A DNA stretch of 64,000 nt from Loxodes magnus. Taxonomy: Eukaryota; Ciliophora; Karyorelictea; Loxodida; Loxodidae. This document shows, in pieces, positions 23,843 to 37,425 of the stretch. Numbering within the stretch: position 1 is the stretch's first letter; the number at the start of each line of letters is the position of its first letter. The translations under genes were made by a program, and so were the position numbers. The notes under the pieces are model-generated. The model saw only the letters and a program-made list of their open reading frames with translations. It searched no databases and was not told the origin of the DNA. Location of the stretch: contig CAMPDV010000122.1 of assembly GCA_946699065.1 (NCBI GenBank), forward strand, positions 442,001-506,000, written 5' to 3'.

Positions 23843-25612
23843 ATGTCTTCACGTTCATTTCATACTATGAAAAATAGATTTCCGCGTCTAAATCTTGTCT
23901 AAAAGCTTGGAAGTTTATTACTACCAGGCTATTCTGTTTAGGATAGCGTTACTACTCTGTAAAATATCAACTTGATTTAGAGTTACTTAATTTCGCTTCC
24001 TGAACTTCCTTAAAACTCTTATGAAGAAGATGATAGACAGATAATTGATAGGCAAAAGAAAACTATCTAGCTCTTGTAGGAATAGTGGTAAAGAATCTCC
24101 TCAATTCTTTAGCAAGCATTGGAAGAAAACGCATTGCTTAGAAGCTAAAACTAGTAGTTAGTCCAAAAAATAGATTGAATAGGTAAGGTTGATTAAAGTA
24201 CTCTCTTAAAAGATAAGAGTTTGCAAATTTATATGGCAAAAAGTACTGGAATACATTATGAACTTGTCAGCTATTTCTTAAAAAAGGAAAGAGAAAAGAA
24301 CGAAAAGTAGGAAAAGGAGATTAAATAATGTAACTAGTAGATTAAGGTTTATCAGGATGCTTTAGCTAGATTATAAAAGCAGTAAAAAGTATCTCAGAAA
24401 AAAGTCAATTTAGCGAAGCTTAACTAGTAAAAATCTCTTTTAAATATGAAAACTAATAACCCAAAAAACTTGAAATAAATCACTAAGAACACTCTTATCA
24501 ATTTTCCATAAATATCTCCTAATTCTAACTCTGTCATTAGTACTGATTATTCTCCTTGTAGTGAGATTTTAACAACTAAGAGTACATTAACAAGTCCAAG
24601 CGATCCTAAAGAAATTATAACTGGAAATGAGAAGGAAAACTAAATCCCTGAGAATAAAAGGTTGAGTTTTGATAAGATAGAAAAAAGTAATCTAAAGTAT
24701 AATATTTTTAAATCTGAGATATCTCCAGTCAAAAAAGAAACTGAAGATTTTAGTTTGTTTGAATATTCTCCTATAACTCCAGAAAAAAGCACTAATAATT
24801 TAGTTCATAATAGTGATTTTAGTCAAAAACTACTAGGTTTAATAGACTAGCAAAATGAGAAATCTAATATTGATAACTCACTAAGCCTTTTGTCGATATC
24901 GGAACTAGAAGAAAACGAAACTTTTAAAGATAATGAAACTACCAATAAAGGAAGGGTTCTTAATTAGTTATAAGAAAAACCCTAAGCTAGAATAGCGGAA
25001 AGTTAAATATCTGAGTCAAGATAAGAGCATAAAAGATCTTAAAGTGAATAAAATAGTCTTAAAACTGGTACTTAAGTGAAAAAATCATTCCACAAAAGAA
25101 CAAACTCAGCAGCTTATTAAGATTTGCAGTAAATTACAAAAGGACTATCTTCAGCAGAACTATTTCCAGATGAGAGAATCTATTAAGATCCCAAAAAATT
25201 GATTTAGGAAAAAAATGTTAAAATGTAAAGCTAAAAGTCTCTGAGGCATTCTAGTAGCAAGACTAATCTAATAATCTAAAAATAATCTGATTTATAACAG
25301 GAAAATCTAAGTAAAAGTGATTTTTCAACGAGAAAAAGCTAAGAAATATAGCATAATTTAAAATCTCCCTGCGAACTTATGAAAAGAGATTCAACTCCTT
25401 AACCAGTCAAATTTTTTAATGAAAAATTCTAATATTTCCAAAACTCTTCTTAAAACCTAGGTATGATTTAAAAACGAATACCAAAAAAATTGAAGCACAG
25501 AAATAGCTTATTAACAGTAACAGATAATGGTATGTTTGATTTATAGTTTGGAAGTTTGGTACAATAGCCATGTCTCAATAATAGTTACCACGCTGATCCT
25601 TATAAAAGTTGA
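23843..25612 (+). CDS. Hypothetical Ser/Asn-rich coiled-coil protein, 589 aa
   Basis: One exon, MSSRSFHTMKNRFPRL to YHADPYKS and TGA 25610-25612. Residues 60-220 are Gln/Lys-rich and coiled-coil-forming (LLQEQWQRISSILQQALEEN, KKEREKNEKQEKEIKQ). The remainder is Ser/Thr/Asn-rich with many possible phosphorylation sites (SPNSNSVIST, YSPITPEKS). No family recognised. One internal TGA reads as Trp (KIDWIGK), while Gln is often TAA/TAG. A second in-frame ATG nine codons on is possible as start. Confidence 0.75.
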
Positions 25613-27380
25613 ATGTAAAAAGATTGAAGAATAAATAACTTGTAATTATGATTATATCTATTTAATTTCATTACAAACTTACCTTCTTTTGTTACACTTC
25701 CAACCTCAAACTAATTAAAAAATCCATTAGATATAATCTAAAAGTTTTATTAGTATTAATCTTTCCTTTTAATAAAGAAATTAACCAAAATAATTTAAGA
25801 TTTTCATACTGACTAAGACCATTACAAGATAATCACAAGCAAATTATTTTATAAAATTTCTTAATATAAATAAGAAAGCATCTGACTAATTCTAGTTGAT
25901 AAAGCTTTCTTAAATTACGAAAATAATTAACGTTAAAAAAGAAATAAATTTGCTATTTCAAAATAATTTATAATTATAACTATCATATCAATCAGAGCTA
26001 GATGCAACAATTATAAATAAACTAAGGAATATCAGCTTAAAAATATTTAAAAATGAAGTTCATCTAATACTAAATTTATTTCCATATGGCTTGAAACAAA
26101 TATAATATTATTTTTTCTTTTTATTTCTTTTAATTAAAAAAAGCTTATCAAAGTAGTCGTTTTACTCTAAATTTAATAAATAGTTACTTTGTTTATAAAT
26201 ACAAAAAAGGTAATTAAATTGATGTTTAATCTGATTCAGAAATTTATCAATAGAATAAAGAAATTATATACTAAAGAGAAAAATAAGTAAATTAGCTTTA
26301 GAAGAAAAATATTTTATTATGATTCTATTTTAAGTTAAAAAGGCTATTTTATATCTCTTTGAATATCTAGTTTTACATATTTCTAAATTTTATATTAAAT
26401 ATAGTTTTAAAGCAGGATTAAATAATTCATTTTTAGTTAGTACAGTACATTTTTTGAGATTGTATAGAATTTAAAAAAGTTAACTTATGAAGCTCTTCTT
26501 AATCTAAAACTTTATCCATTTTATAAAGCTCATTAAGGATATCACGTACAAATGTAATAATGATAAGAGAGTAAAGAGGAAATCATTTTTTATTTATTTT
26601 GATTTATTATAAGAGTAATAGACTTTCATTCTCCTTAGCAACTATAAGCAAGATAATTTTATTAATGATCTTTTAATAATTCTACATAAATTATAAGTAA
26701 AAATAATTTTAATACTTATTATAAATTACTATTTATTTAGAAAATTTTTCTTGATTATAAATCATAAAGTGCAGATATTAGTAGTAGAAGTACGATTTCT
26801 ATTTCTAAATTATTTAGATTGAACATATTCCTTTTTAATATTTGTTGTCTCCTTTATTAGTATCTTGACTGAATCCTCTTATAATACTGAAGCAGTCTAA
26901 TATAATTTATTCTTATATGCTTATTTAAATCGTTATGCATTAATATAGAATTAAATTACTATTATTGCTAGCTATAGCTTGGTAAACTATCTTATATCCT
27001 TTATTTTTTAGATAATACTCCTTCTTATAAAATAACTAATCATGTAATTAAAACTAGCTCACTTTTACTCTTAAATTTAGTTCTAATATAGAAATAAAAT
27101 GATACTGAAAGATATCTTAAGATCTCATTATACTAGCAAGATTAAATGCTAACTATAAATTTAGAAAAAAGTAGCATCCAATGCCTTAAAATCCTTTATT
27201 GTTTATATAATATTAAATGCAGTTACAAGCAATGGCTCTTTATATAAATATAGAGATAGATAGTAATAAAGAATCTTTATGAATGCTAAGTATAGATATA
27301 AAGAGAATTAAGCTAAAAGGATGCAGTTAAGTATTTCTTAAGAGTTATTAACTTTAGTTATTTTAAGTAAAAATTTAAAA
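25613..27380. other. Intergenic, AT-rich
   Basis: 1.77 kb spacer. A 45-codon frame near 26,222 is not convincing; no other feature recognised. Confidence 0.55.
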
Positions 27381-29025
27381 ATGACAAGCGAGAGAAATTT
27401 GACTATTCCTAAATTTCCCAAATCACTCTTCTCCAAGAGTTCGAGGTCCTCACCTTTATAGTTTGAATCTAAGAAGCATAGAAATTCTAAGTCTACGGTT
27501 ACACTCCCTGCCCTGTAAAATACTAAGCCTAAAAAAATTTAAATTTAAACTCCTTCAGATTCTAAAAGCTAAATTCTACCTTCTTCACCTTTTAAAACTC
27601 AAAACTCTAAAGGATTGTTCTTTTTAGATGGTGGTGAAGATTTTAATGTAGAGGAGGATTTCTAGAAGGAATATTCTTGTATAGAGAATTAAATAGTGAT
27701 TATTAGAAAAAAGCATGATAAAACTACAGAGGAAATTAAACAAAGCTAGCTGCTACTGTCTAAACTACAAAATTAATTAGAAAACTTCAACTTTACTGAG
27801 AAATAAGTCAACGCCTCTTAATAATTGACATAACAAAGCTCTGAGAGTCTAAAAAGCAAAATATGTGAATTAAAAGATACTTATGAAGAGTAGATGCATT
27901 TGAAAAATGTGTACGAGCATATGTACGATAGAGTTAAAAAAGAAAAGATTTTCTTTGAAAATAAAAGTAAAATCATTTCTAAGAAAAAAGACTTGTAGGA
28001 ATATTTCTTGGGTATTAAAAGTGATAAAAAAAGAAGGTAAAAGGAAAAAAAGAGTTAATCCTTAGTTAGTTTGAAAAAGGTTAAGCAACTTCTGTATGTA
28101 AAAAGAATGCAAAAAGAGAACATCATCAAATAACTTGAACTGAACCTTTTTGAAAGATCCTAAAACAAAGAAAGAAGAGATTTGAGGATTAAAAACTAAA
28201 CAGAGAGTATTAAAAAAGCAATGACTGATGATAAGGTCAGCGACGAAGCATAGCTGAAGCAAAAAATGCTAATAAATAGATTTTATTGCATCTTAATTGA
28301 TAAAAAATACAAACTTGCGAATGACAAATTTAGAGAAACTGAAAATGCCTTTAATATTATCAAAGTTACAACTGGTACAGTTAAAACCGAGGATTTTATC
28401 TAAAAATTTTTGTAGCGCTCTGAAATTGAAGACCAACTTAAATATTTAATTTAAAGATCAGAAGTCAGATTATAGTAGCTAGAAGAAGAAAACTAAAAGA
28501 TGAATTAAAAATTAAATATTATCTAATTAGCAGATAATGAGCATAACACTAAAAGAAGAGCTCTAATTGAACTCCAAAGTTAAGTTTAATAGAAGAAGAG
28601 CCAACTTTCAAAAGCTAGTGAGTTAAGTTCAAGGACTACTTAGACATGAACTTAACTAGCTTAATGAGGAGAAAGAGCGGTTTAATTAATTGGAAAGTAA
28701 ATAAAAAAAAGATATGAATCATATGTAAATCTGAACGATGAAAAATATATACTAAATACTTAAACTCTTTTCAAAATTTATAGTAACTTACAAACTGCAA
28801 TTGAAGATACTTTCAACTTCTTTGATGTTGAATAGAGGAAATAACTACTACAAAGCATTTCTCAGTACTCAGCAGTAAGTAACTATACAGATTTCATCCA
28901 TAATAGATTAGCAAACTTTGGATCAATTTTCAATGAAAAATATTAGAATAATGCATAAGAGCTAATTATAAAATGTATAAACTGAAAAAGTACTTTCATT
29001 ATAAAAGCCTCCTGAAGATGATTGA
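27381..29025 (+). CDS. Coiled-coil protein, outer-dynein-arm docking (CCDC63/114/151) type
   Basis: Three GT...AG introns restore one frame: 28622-28643 (22 nt), 28680-28711 (32 nt), 28975-28990 (16 nt). The exons sum to 525 codons, ending KPPEDD at TGA 29023-29025. The 524-residue product has a Ser/Pro-rich leader (MTSERNLTIPKFPKS) and then nearly continuous coiled coil. The segment FNIIKVTTGTVKTEDFIQKF followed by RSEIEDQL resembles the hallmark of ODA docking-complex proteins (I-x-x-x-TG, then a FI-x-KF motif and a second coil). Those proteins anchor outer dynein arms to doublet microtubules, consistent with PACRG nearby. Without the introns the coil breaks at three points. No internal TGA-Trp is needed in the spliced form. 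Confidence 0.68.
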
Positions 29026-30198
29026 TTTAATAAAAATGAAAAGAAAAAATCTAAATAGCTTAAGAAATCTAACTCCAAAATGATACTTTCCTAGTAAAGT
29101 TTTCTGCTCAAAGAATCATAGACATTTAATTCTATTAATCAGATATTAAATACGGTGGAGACTAAGCAATAACTTTGTTATTTAATTTCTTCAATTTAGT
29201 TTATAAAAGTATTATAAAAGATATAAGATGCTTATAATTTTAAATTCGACCTAAATATTCATATCTTATGCCAAAGTCTATCATCTCAAAAAATTAGGAT
29301 TTCAAATCTCACATTAGACTAAGCTAATCTTTTGATTTTATAGTTAAATATCACTTAATATCACAAATATTTAATTAATATAAATAATTTTCTAAGTTTA
29401 CTTAAAATTAAAAATTCTTAATAATAATTTATTAATTTGTTGCAACAGTTTTCTTTCTATATTAAATTGAATTACTAAAATATTTAAATCCAATTAGTTA
29501 AAATTAAAAACATTCTATCATTTTATTTATTTTAAACCAGTTTAATTTCCTCTGTTTAGCCACTAGATTTTTTAATTTTTATTATTTTCTTATACAATAT
29601 GCTTTTAAATGCTACATATCACATGAATATTCACATCCTTATTTTTTTTAATAATTATCCAATTTAATATTTTAAAGTCCCTTTTATTGGAAATGCATAG
29701 CACCTACATTAGATTTTATAGTTCTAAGTTGGTATATTAATCATGTTTTTGTTAGCTAGATCCTGTAAGAAAACATCCTTTTCGTTTAATTAATTATGCC
29801 ATATACTATAAGATCATTCTTATAGCTGCTTAATAGTTTAAGGAGTTATATAAAATCAAAGGTAATTTTTTATTTAGCTTGCTATATTTTATTGTATGAC
29901 TCTTATTTTCAATCTAAAATGATAAAATACTATTAAAAGCTCGATAAATTTATCTTAAGATTAAATTACAAAATATTAATTATCTTTTTTAAATAAGAGC
30001 AGAATATACCTAATTTATTTAAGAGATCAAGAATAAATCCTATTAAGTGAATGTTAGAATAATATAGAATTTATGCCTTTTATATAACTTATTAAGATAT
30101 TTATTTAGTCAATGCTAAATATTGTTTTTATTTGCTAAATTGCTAAATATCTTTAACCACAATTTTATCACTTGAAGTAGATTTAGAGTTAAACAAGG
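29026..30198. other. Convergent intergenic region
   Basis: About 1.2 kb with no gene recognised. TGA is absent from the plus strand between about 29,080 and 29,620, but no frame there looks coding. Confidence 0.5.
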
Positions 30199-31034
30199 CA
30201 AATTAAATAAAAAGTTAATCAAAACATACAGCTTTCGTAGGTTGGTACCATGTACTTTATGTTTATATAGGCATCTTCTCCTCCGTTTTTTTCTAAGATT
30301 TCTAGGGTTTCTTAGACTAAATCTTCAACGTTTTCGTTTTTGTATTGTCCATACTCAAACTTATCAAATGTGCTAAGTCTTTTACTCTTAAACAAATTAA
30401 GAACTGGCAATAATTGTCTGAAGTATGGCACTAAAGCTTCAGCAACTAAAGGACCAACAAGAGCAAGTTTTTGTAGTTTCTTAATAGCTCTGATCACTAC
30501 ATCTATCCTCTTGGTAGATAAAGCTGCCTTTAGAGGGAGAATTAATTAAGGTAAAACTGGTAATACTTTATGTTGACCTTGTGAAAGCATTTCTTCACAT
30601 CCTTAATCTGCTATAAAAACAAAAGGCTCTTGAACTTCTCTAAGGCCATCAAAAAATATAGGCAAATAATGAGAAAAGTCTAATAAATCTGGAGAGACTC
30701 TTCACGTTAGCTTTCTTTTAGCTCCTTGGAAGTTAACAATTATAGGTAAATCTCCTCTCAAATAATACTTTCTAAATAGAGTTGCTACAATATGCTCTTA
30801 AGCTCTGAAAGCTCTTGTTTTAGGAGGAGGAGGTAACTTCTTTGATTTCTGCCTCGCTAAAGAAGAGGTAACTCCACCCTATCCTACCACCATCTATCTT
30901 GACGAAGTTAATCCCATCGCAGATTTAGGTCTATTGCTTGCTCCAAAACCACTACGTTATGAGCTTGAGAATGGTCTATAATCCATATTTAATAATCAAT
31001 TAAAATAAATATCAGATGAAGTAAAATTAGTAAC
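30199..31034. repeat. Segmental duplicate carrying PACRG, copy 2
   Basis: Second copy of the 836-bp block at 6190-7025, same orientation, differing at 30795 and 30960 only. The flanking DNA on both sides is unrelated to that of copy 1. Confidence 0.95.
30219..30986 (-). CDS. PACRG: PACRG (Parkin co-regulated gene protein), copy 2
   Basis: Encodes exactly the same 255-residue protein as copy 1. Both nucleotide differences fall in third codon positions: GAA versus GAG (Glu) and TCC versus TCA (Ser). The TGA-encoded Trp95 (30702-30704) and the TGA terminator (30219-30221) are kept. Only 48 bp of upstream and 20 bp of downstream sequence were copied, so it must use a different promoter unless that lies within the first 48 bp. 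It is therefore either a second functional gene under new control or a very young copy not yet decayed. Confidence 0.96.
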
Positions 31035-31591
31035 TGTAGGTATAGATATGTATTAAAGCTAGCTTTACTAGTTTATACTATCAAAGAGCAATTTCGTTTT
31101 ATTAGTTCTAAAAAGTAATCTATAAATCTTTCAAAATATTTAATTTTCTTCTTTAACTTAACTTTATTCTGCAGATTTGGAAAATTAAGCAGATTTTAAT
31201 CGAAATTTGATGTAAAGTGTAGTAAATACAAAGTAGCTAAATTATTGTAATTAATAAACTAACTCTTAAAGCTTTTTAAATCTAAAGCAATAGGATTAAA
31301 GAATTAAGGGTTAGAAAGATTTTATTAATAATCAACATTAGAGATAAGATACATAGTTGAAATTAGTATTATTTATCACTTACTTTTTTAAATACCTTAT
31401 ATTTTGTTTAATATCTGTTCTTATGATTATATTTTCAATAATTTTAGAAATTTTATGGTTTTATTGATTATAAATATTAAATTTTTTTTAATTGTAGATT
31501 AATTTTAATAAAATGGCTAATATAAAATATTGATTTTCTTAAGATTATATATAAATAATTTAACATTTGTTCAAATATCACAGCTTTTAAT
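31035..31591. other. Intergenic, AT-rich
   Basis: About 560 bp upstream of PACRG copy 2 and downstream of the next minus-strand gene; nothing recognised. Confidence 0.6.
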
Positions 31592-33298
31592 TCATTACTC
31601 TTTGCCATTTTTGCTTGAAAAAATTCCACAGAATAGACCAGATCCACATTTAGAGGATTTTTTCTTTTTACTATTTTATCTTGAAAGTGGAGGTAATGTT
31701 TGAGGTAGTACTTAATGTTTCTATTCTTCCTCATCAATCTAAGCTTATTCTTACTTTTCTTATTATTTTTTTTATTGGATTTTTTCTTATAACTATGGAG
31801 GAGGATCTGCAGATGTGTTTTCCATCTCTAATTGAACGTTTTCTTCTACTTCTTATATCTCAATTTGATCCTATGAGTTATTAATCTATTTAGCTTCTTG
31901 CTTGTACAGGACATGTTTAACAATAGCAGGCTATGACTCTTAAGATTGAACTGCATTTATTTCTTATATAAGTGACTATTTTTATTAAGGAGGTAATCTT
32001 AAGCTCAGTTGCTTTTTATTTTACAGTTAATTATCTGAAAAATTTGGCTCGATTTAGCTCAAATTGATAGAGTCTATTAACTTCTCCTCTTCAAATTTCG
32101 AAGCACTTAGTGGGTTTATCTCAAAAGTAGACTAAATTAAATTGCTTTCTTCTTACTCAACTATCTAATTCTAAGGATTTTCTGTTTTTAAAAAAGAAAA
32201 CTGGCTTTAATTTGGAGATGCATGACTTCATTACTGTTTCATGTCTTTTAAGTTTACTACTTATTATGAAGGACTAAAAGGTGGAGAGATAGTTTGCTTT
32301 GATTAAGCCATGTAAGACTATTCCTATATTTAAAGAAGATCTTCTAAGTTTACATTATTCATCTATTTATTTTCATTTGATTAATTCAAAAATTAGAACA
32401 CTAGAGCTTCTTACTCTGAAATTGCCAAGGACTTTATTAACTCTGGATCTAAATGTGAAATGTTTTAAGAGAGGTTATTTACTAATGACTCCACTTATTG
32501 AAAATCTTTTGACTATATAGTTTTATCATCACTGTTGCTTTTCATATGCTTGATGTATTTCTTTTATATTTAGCTGCTCAGTAATTCTTACGAATTCTCA
32601 CTAGAAAATATCATATCTTAGCTCAACTGCTAAGTTATGTCTTCCTGCTTTATAGTTTGCTGGACTTGTTGTATGTATTAGAATAAAGCTTGAAGCTTGT
32701 AAATAATTTGCTCTTTACTTGTGCATTAAGTTGAATTGTCCGGACTAATTGATTTGGGAATTTGCTCTTGCATATAAGAATTGTCATTTTCCTTTTCATT
32801 TAAGATTATTTCATCATAGCTAGTTTCATCTAAGAAACTAGCGTAGTCTCCAATTGGCTACTCTTGCATGATCCTAGCGCTTTATTCAAACCTTTACTTA
32901 ATCTAAAATTGCTTAGCGCTAATCTCAGCTTCCATGTAAAATTTTTGTTCTTCCTGTTGCTGCATAACCTATTATAAATTAGAGCAAACGACATTCAAAA
33001 TTTGCAAGAAATTCTGTTCTTAACACTTAAGTTTAGTCTTAAGCTGATTATTCTGATTATATACTTGCTGGTAGGCAATATTCATCTTCTTTATTTGCCT
33101 ATTTAGAAGTTTCTATTATTTCCTCTGCTGTTTTTAATAGTTAATAAGCTTAGCTAGATATATTGATTTTATTTGCTCCACTTAACTCGAAAACTGCAGA
33201 TCCTTTGTTGCATTTAACTATTGCTATTCATCCAACTGATGCTCGAGTTCTTTGACTTATCTTTTCAAGCTGTCGATTTGTGCTATATATTCTTCCAT
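31592..33298 (-). CDS. Gln-rich coiled-coil protein with Cys-rich basic tail, 568 aa
   Basis: One exon, from MEEYIAQIDSLKRQVKELEH to FSSKNGKEQ at TGA 31592-31594. Residues 1-170 are a strong coiled coil; the middle is Gln/Ser/Asn-rich with acidic segments. The last 35 residues are basic and then small/hydrophobic (KKKKSSKCGSGLFCGIFSS), reminiscent of palmitoylated membrane-anchoring tails, which is an inference. One TGA reads as Trp (QQWSHAS). No family recognised. Gln exceeds 15 percent and is mostly TAA/TAG. Confidence 0.75.
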
Positions 33299-34763
33299 TG
33301 ATTTCGAAAATAAAATCAACTCGATAAAAGTAATCATCAAACAACAACGTTCAATATGAATACTATTACTATATTGTCTTTCTTCAATAATCATCCTTAT
33401 AGCCTTAACCTCACTTAAATAGGAATAGTTCTCATCAATCCTTGTTAAACCTAATATTTCTCCTATCTAAACACTATTTAACTTGAATAACGCAACAAAA
33501 AGCATAAAGTAAAAGTAAAATTAGTTTCGATTATCTTTATTTCTTAGCTTATTTAAAAATTTAGGTTATATACTATTAAGCCTTCTATAAAGCTAAGCTT
33601 GTAAAGTGAAAACTTCATTAACTCGCTATATTATACTTCTAATCACTTATTTTATTTTCATTAGGCTTATTATACAAAAGATATATTATTCACTATAAAT
33701 GAGGTAGCCTTAGGTATTATAGACATAAAATACAGTTCTAAAACACATTACTTTAGATCTAGCAAGCAAATATGCTAAATTAAGATATTATAGACTTTTT
33801 ACTAAAGCAAAGAAAATCTTTAGTATAATACCTGCTAATTGTATAAAAGTTATTATACTTCTATAGATATGCCTATTAATGAGGAACTAAACTATATTCT
33901 TAACTAATTAAAGTAGCTTAAAGCATTATCTATCTTTATAGATAAATACATTTCATTTCTTTTACCTTTAATTCTTATTTTGCGAGTTTTTCTCTATAAA
34001 TTAGATTTTCACTTTCTGTTTATAATATTTTTCTTAATAAGCTTAACTTTACTTTGTTAATACTTTCTAATTAGAATGCCTTTTAGTCCTAATTACTATC
34101 TCCAATTTATACTTTTCTGCTTATTTTTTAGTAAATTTAGTTTTAAAGGATTCAAAGTTTTCTAAAAGATGACAATCTTTAATCAAAATTTAATCTTAAG
34201 AGGTAATCTAAATAAACAATATAGGAAGTCTGAGTTAAAATTAATCTTAACATATTAAAAATCTGCGAAAATAAGATTTACTAACTACTAGTGCTTACCT
34301 TTTGAATCTAATAAAAGTACCTTCTATTTCTACTTTTTCGTTGTAAGCAATCAATTAAAATAAACTATTAAAAGGAAAAATAAAAGAAGTACATTTAAGT
34401 CATAATAGCAAATGCTAAGAAAATAGAACAGTTAGCAATCAAAAGATTAATTTACAGTTATATCTCTTAAGCTAATTATGAAATAATACCATTAAACATA
34501 TTCTTATCTATCTTAAATATAGCAAACAATATATTCCAATTTACTTTCTAGTTGTTATATAATGAGCAAATGCTCATAATGTACCTACATGATAAACATA
34601 AAGTAAGATGATTAATAATAAATAAGAGTGAAAAGTAGAGTTTAGAGGTGAAAGGAGTAGCAATGAGGAATAGATATTTAAAGTAAGGATAGTAGATATA
34701 TATAGATATTAATAGTTTACAGTTAGATTTTTAATAACTCCTTTATTTAACTTTCTAACTAAA
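33299..34763. other. Divergent intergenic region
   Basis: About 1.47 kb of AT-rich spacer between divergent genes; no feature recognised. Confidence 0.6.
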
Positions 34764-36590
34764 ATGCTGTCTGATTCTAAAGAAGTGTACAATATGCTGA
34801 AAAGCTAGAAGTATTAAAGTAGTGTATTCTAGAATTTACCTGAAAATCAGTAGTCTTTACGAATTTCCCAATCTTTAAAGAACTAAGATTAAAATGACTC
34901 TAATCTCTAATTAGTAGAAAGACAGAATTAATATATACAAAATAGAATAACGATTCCTTAAATTTTTAGTCCTGCTAAACAAGCATCTGATTAAGGGAAC
35001 AATGAAAGGAATAGCCAAACAAGAAGATTTCTTTCCACTCCTAAATATAGGAGTTTTTCAGAGCTTATAGGTGATTATGACGAAAAACTTTCCTCAATGA
35101 AGCCATATAATTCAGTTAAAAAAGAAAATAGAAATAAAGTATAAGTTACTTAGCATATAGCAGGCTAAGTGCTAAGAAAGTAGTTAGATGAATTTAAAAT
35201 AACAGCTTCATATCAAATCTAGGAAAAAAAATTAAAAGATGGAATGAAAAAAAAAGCAAGCTAGTAAAGCTTGAAATTAAAATCACCAGCTACTTCTAGT
35301 AGATTAAATGAATCTTGGAACTCTAAAGTAAATATAAGCAATATGTCTTAGTAGACTTAGTAATCTCATCTTAGCAAATAATAGTAAAATTATAATTAAG
35401 TTACATCTTAAAATTCGTAATATATATCTAAGTCAAATGGAAAGTAAAAAAGTAATTAAAGACAAAATAATCTAAGCTAATCTTTTTAGCTTCAAAAACA
35501 GAGTTGAAATATAAACGGAACTTAAAGGCAGATATCTTAAAATAGTACGAGAAATTTTTCATTTTCCCAAAAGGCACATAACACTGACCAAAGTTTTAAT
35601 ACTTCTTTTTCAAAAATTAATTAGACTGAAAGACATCAAACTCAATAGCAAAGGAATGATACATTAAGTTCAGTTTAAAATAGTAAAATAAAAGAGCTTT
35701 TTCTCTTTGGCATAAGTTAGTTTCTAGACATATAACTATTTAAGGATTTATTACCGCATGGAATGTCTCTTTTGAAGTTTAATTACTAAAATGAAACAGT
35801 TACTACTAGTTTTAAAGGTAGAGCTAAAATTTTAATTCAGTTTAACTAGTAAAGTAGTGAAGTTACTGACAGAAGCTTGCTAAAAGAACTAACAATAAGA
35901 TTAGCTGCTAGAGGAATAAAGGTAGAGCAAAGTACTCCTAAATATCGTCTTTAGTATTTAAATAGAATATAACACGATCCTAGAAAAATGATAGCTCATT
36001 CTCCTTCCAGAAAAACATCTTAAAGTCTTGATTTATCATAAATAAGTGATTCTATGTAAATGCCATTATAATGATCTATTGCTGGACTGAAATCTGTAAA
36101 CGTTTCCATTTCAAGTAGAAATTAATCGATAGAAAAATTATCTTCTCAATCAAGTCTTATCAGAAATTCAGTTGATTTTGGAAGTCTTTCAATAATGAAC
36201 TAATCTAATACTTATTCAAAGTATTCTTAGAAAGAGACATCACTTTACAAAACCCCTAGAAAAAGTTATTAAAATAACAGAAATATTTAGCTATAAATGA
36301 AGAGAATATTAGAATGAAAGAAAAATAAACTATCAGCCATTAAAGTCCATAATAGTTATATCCCACTCAGTACTTCCTCTAACATTTATGAAAATCCTCA
36401 ACTAGATAAATATTTAACTTAAGCGAAAAATTTAAGGAAGCAATATAAAATTACATAAGCGTAGACTAGGTATCGGCCTTTTGAAAATTAAAATTTGACA
36501 GAAAGCCTTTAAATACAGAAACCATTATAAGCGGAATTACTTCCTAATGCGTAGATTTTAGAAGCAGAAGAAAATGTACGCATTTATTGA
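34764..36590 (+). CDS. Large mostly disordered protein with one central folded segment, 608 aa
   Basis: One exon, MLSDSKEVYNMLKSQ to ENVRIY at TGA 36588-36590. It is dominated by Ser, Asn and Gln. A central stretch (about 310-400) looks folded: KELFLFGISQFLDIQLFKD, GMSLLKFNYQNETVTTSF and RSLLKELTIRLAARGIKVEQ, suggesting an alpha/beta unit I cannot assign. Several SP/TP sites and basic patches (DPRKMIAHSPSRK) suggest phosphoregulation. Three TGA codons read as Trp (QSWNIN, LQWSIAG, LEWKKNK). Confidence 0.75.
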
Positions 36591-37425
36591 CCACTTTAAG
36601 TAAATTAAATGCTTGCAGTAATAATTATGAGTCAAATATTAAATTTAATAAAAATGCCATTCTTCATATTTCTTTCTAATCCACGAGCTTCTAAATTTAA
36701 TTCAATACTATTTATCTTTTAGTGAGTAGGTTGTGAGACAAATGTAAATTCTAAGCTTGAATGTGGAAATATCAATAAGCTTATATAGTTAATTCTTTAA
36801 AATTAAAAATGTTTAAAGCTAAAGTCATTTATATTGGTCAAAATACTTATATATTTTTCATTTTAATGCGTTTTCATTTTTAGATTAATTGCAAATTGAT
36901 AGCATATTTAATAATTAGCAATAATTTTTATCTTCTTCCCATTTCATTCAAATCAGTGGAATATTATGTAGCTAAAAACAATAAAAGCCAATAGAGATTA
37001 AAAATTGTTAAAGAAGTTTTATTTTTCCTTTTCAAAATTTCTATTTTGTTACTTTTCTAAGCACCCTTTTATCCATCTATCAATAGAATGTATTAAAATA
37101 GCTAAATTTATTAGGACGTTAATAAATTGAGTAAAAGAAAAAGAAATCGGAAATGTTATTATAAATTCTATACTTGCTAGTCTATCCAAAATTAAACTCC
37201 TTTCTTATTATATAAAGCTACTTTACTTAGTATTTAAAAATTGTTTGCTTTGCTTAATCTAAATTTAGTTATATTTAAGTAAAATAGTTTATAAATTAGA
37301 TTTTTAATGAAGAAATAAGTTTTACTTTAGTGTTAATGAAAGTACTTGAGATTTTATATTAATAAATATAGAAGATACATATATTTTTGAATTAAATAGA
37401 TTCAATTTACCAAGTTTTGCTGACT
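36591..37425. other. Convergent intergenic region
   Basis: About 835 bp; no feature recognised. Confidence 0.6.

Noticed and set aside
32299-32520. Plus-strand 73-codon frame
   Set aside because: Antisense to the Gln-rich coiled-coil gene 31592-33298, which is intact from ATG to TGA.
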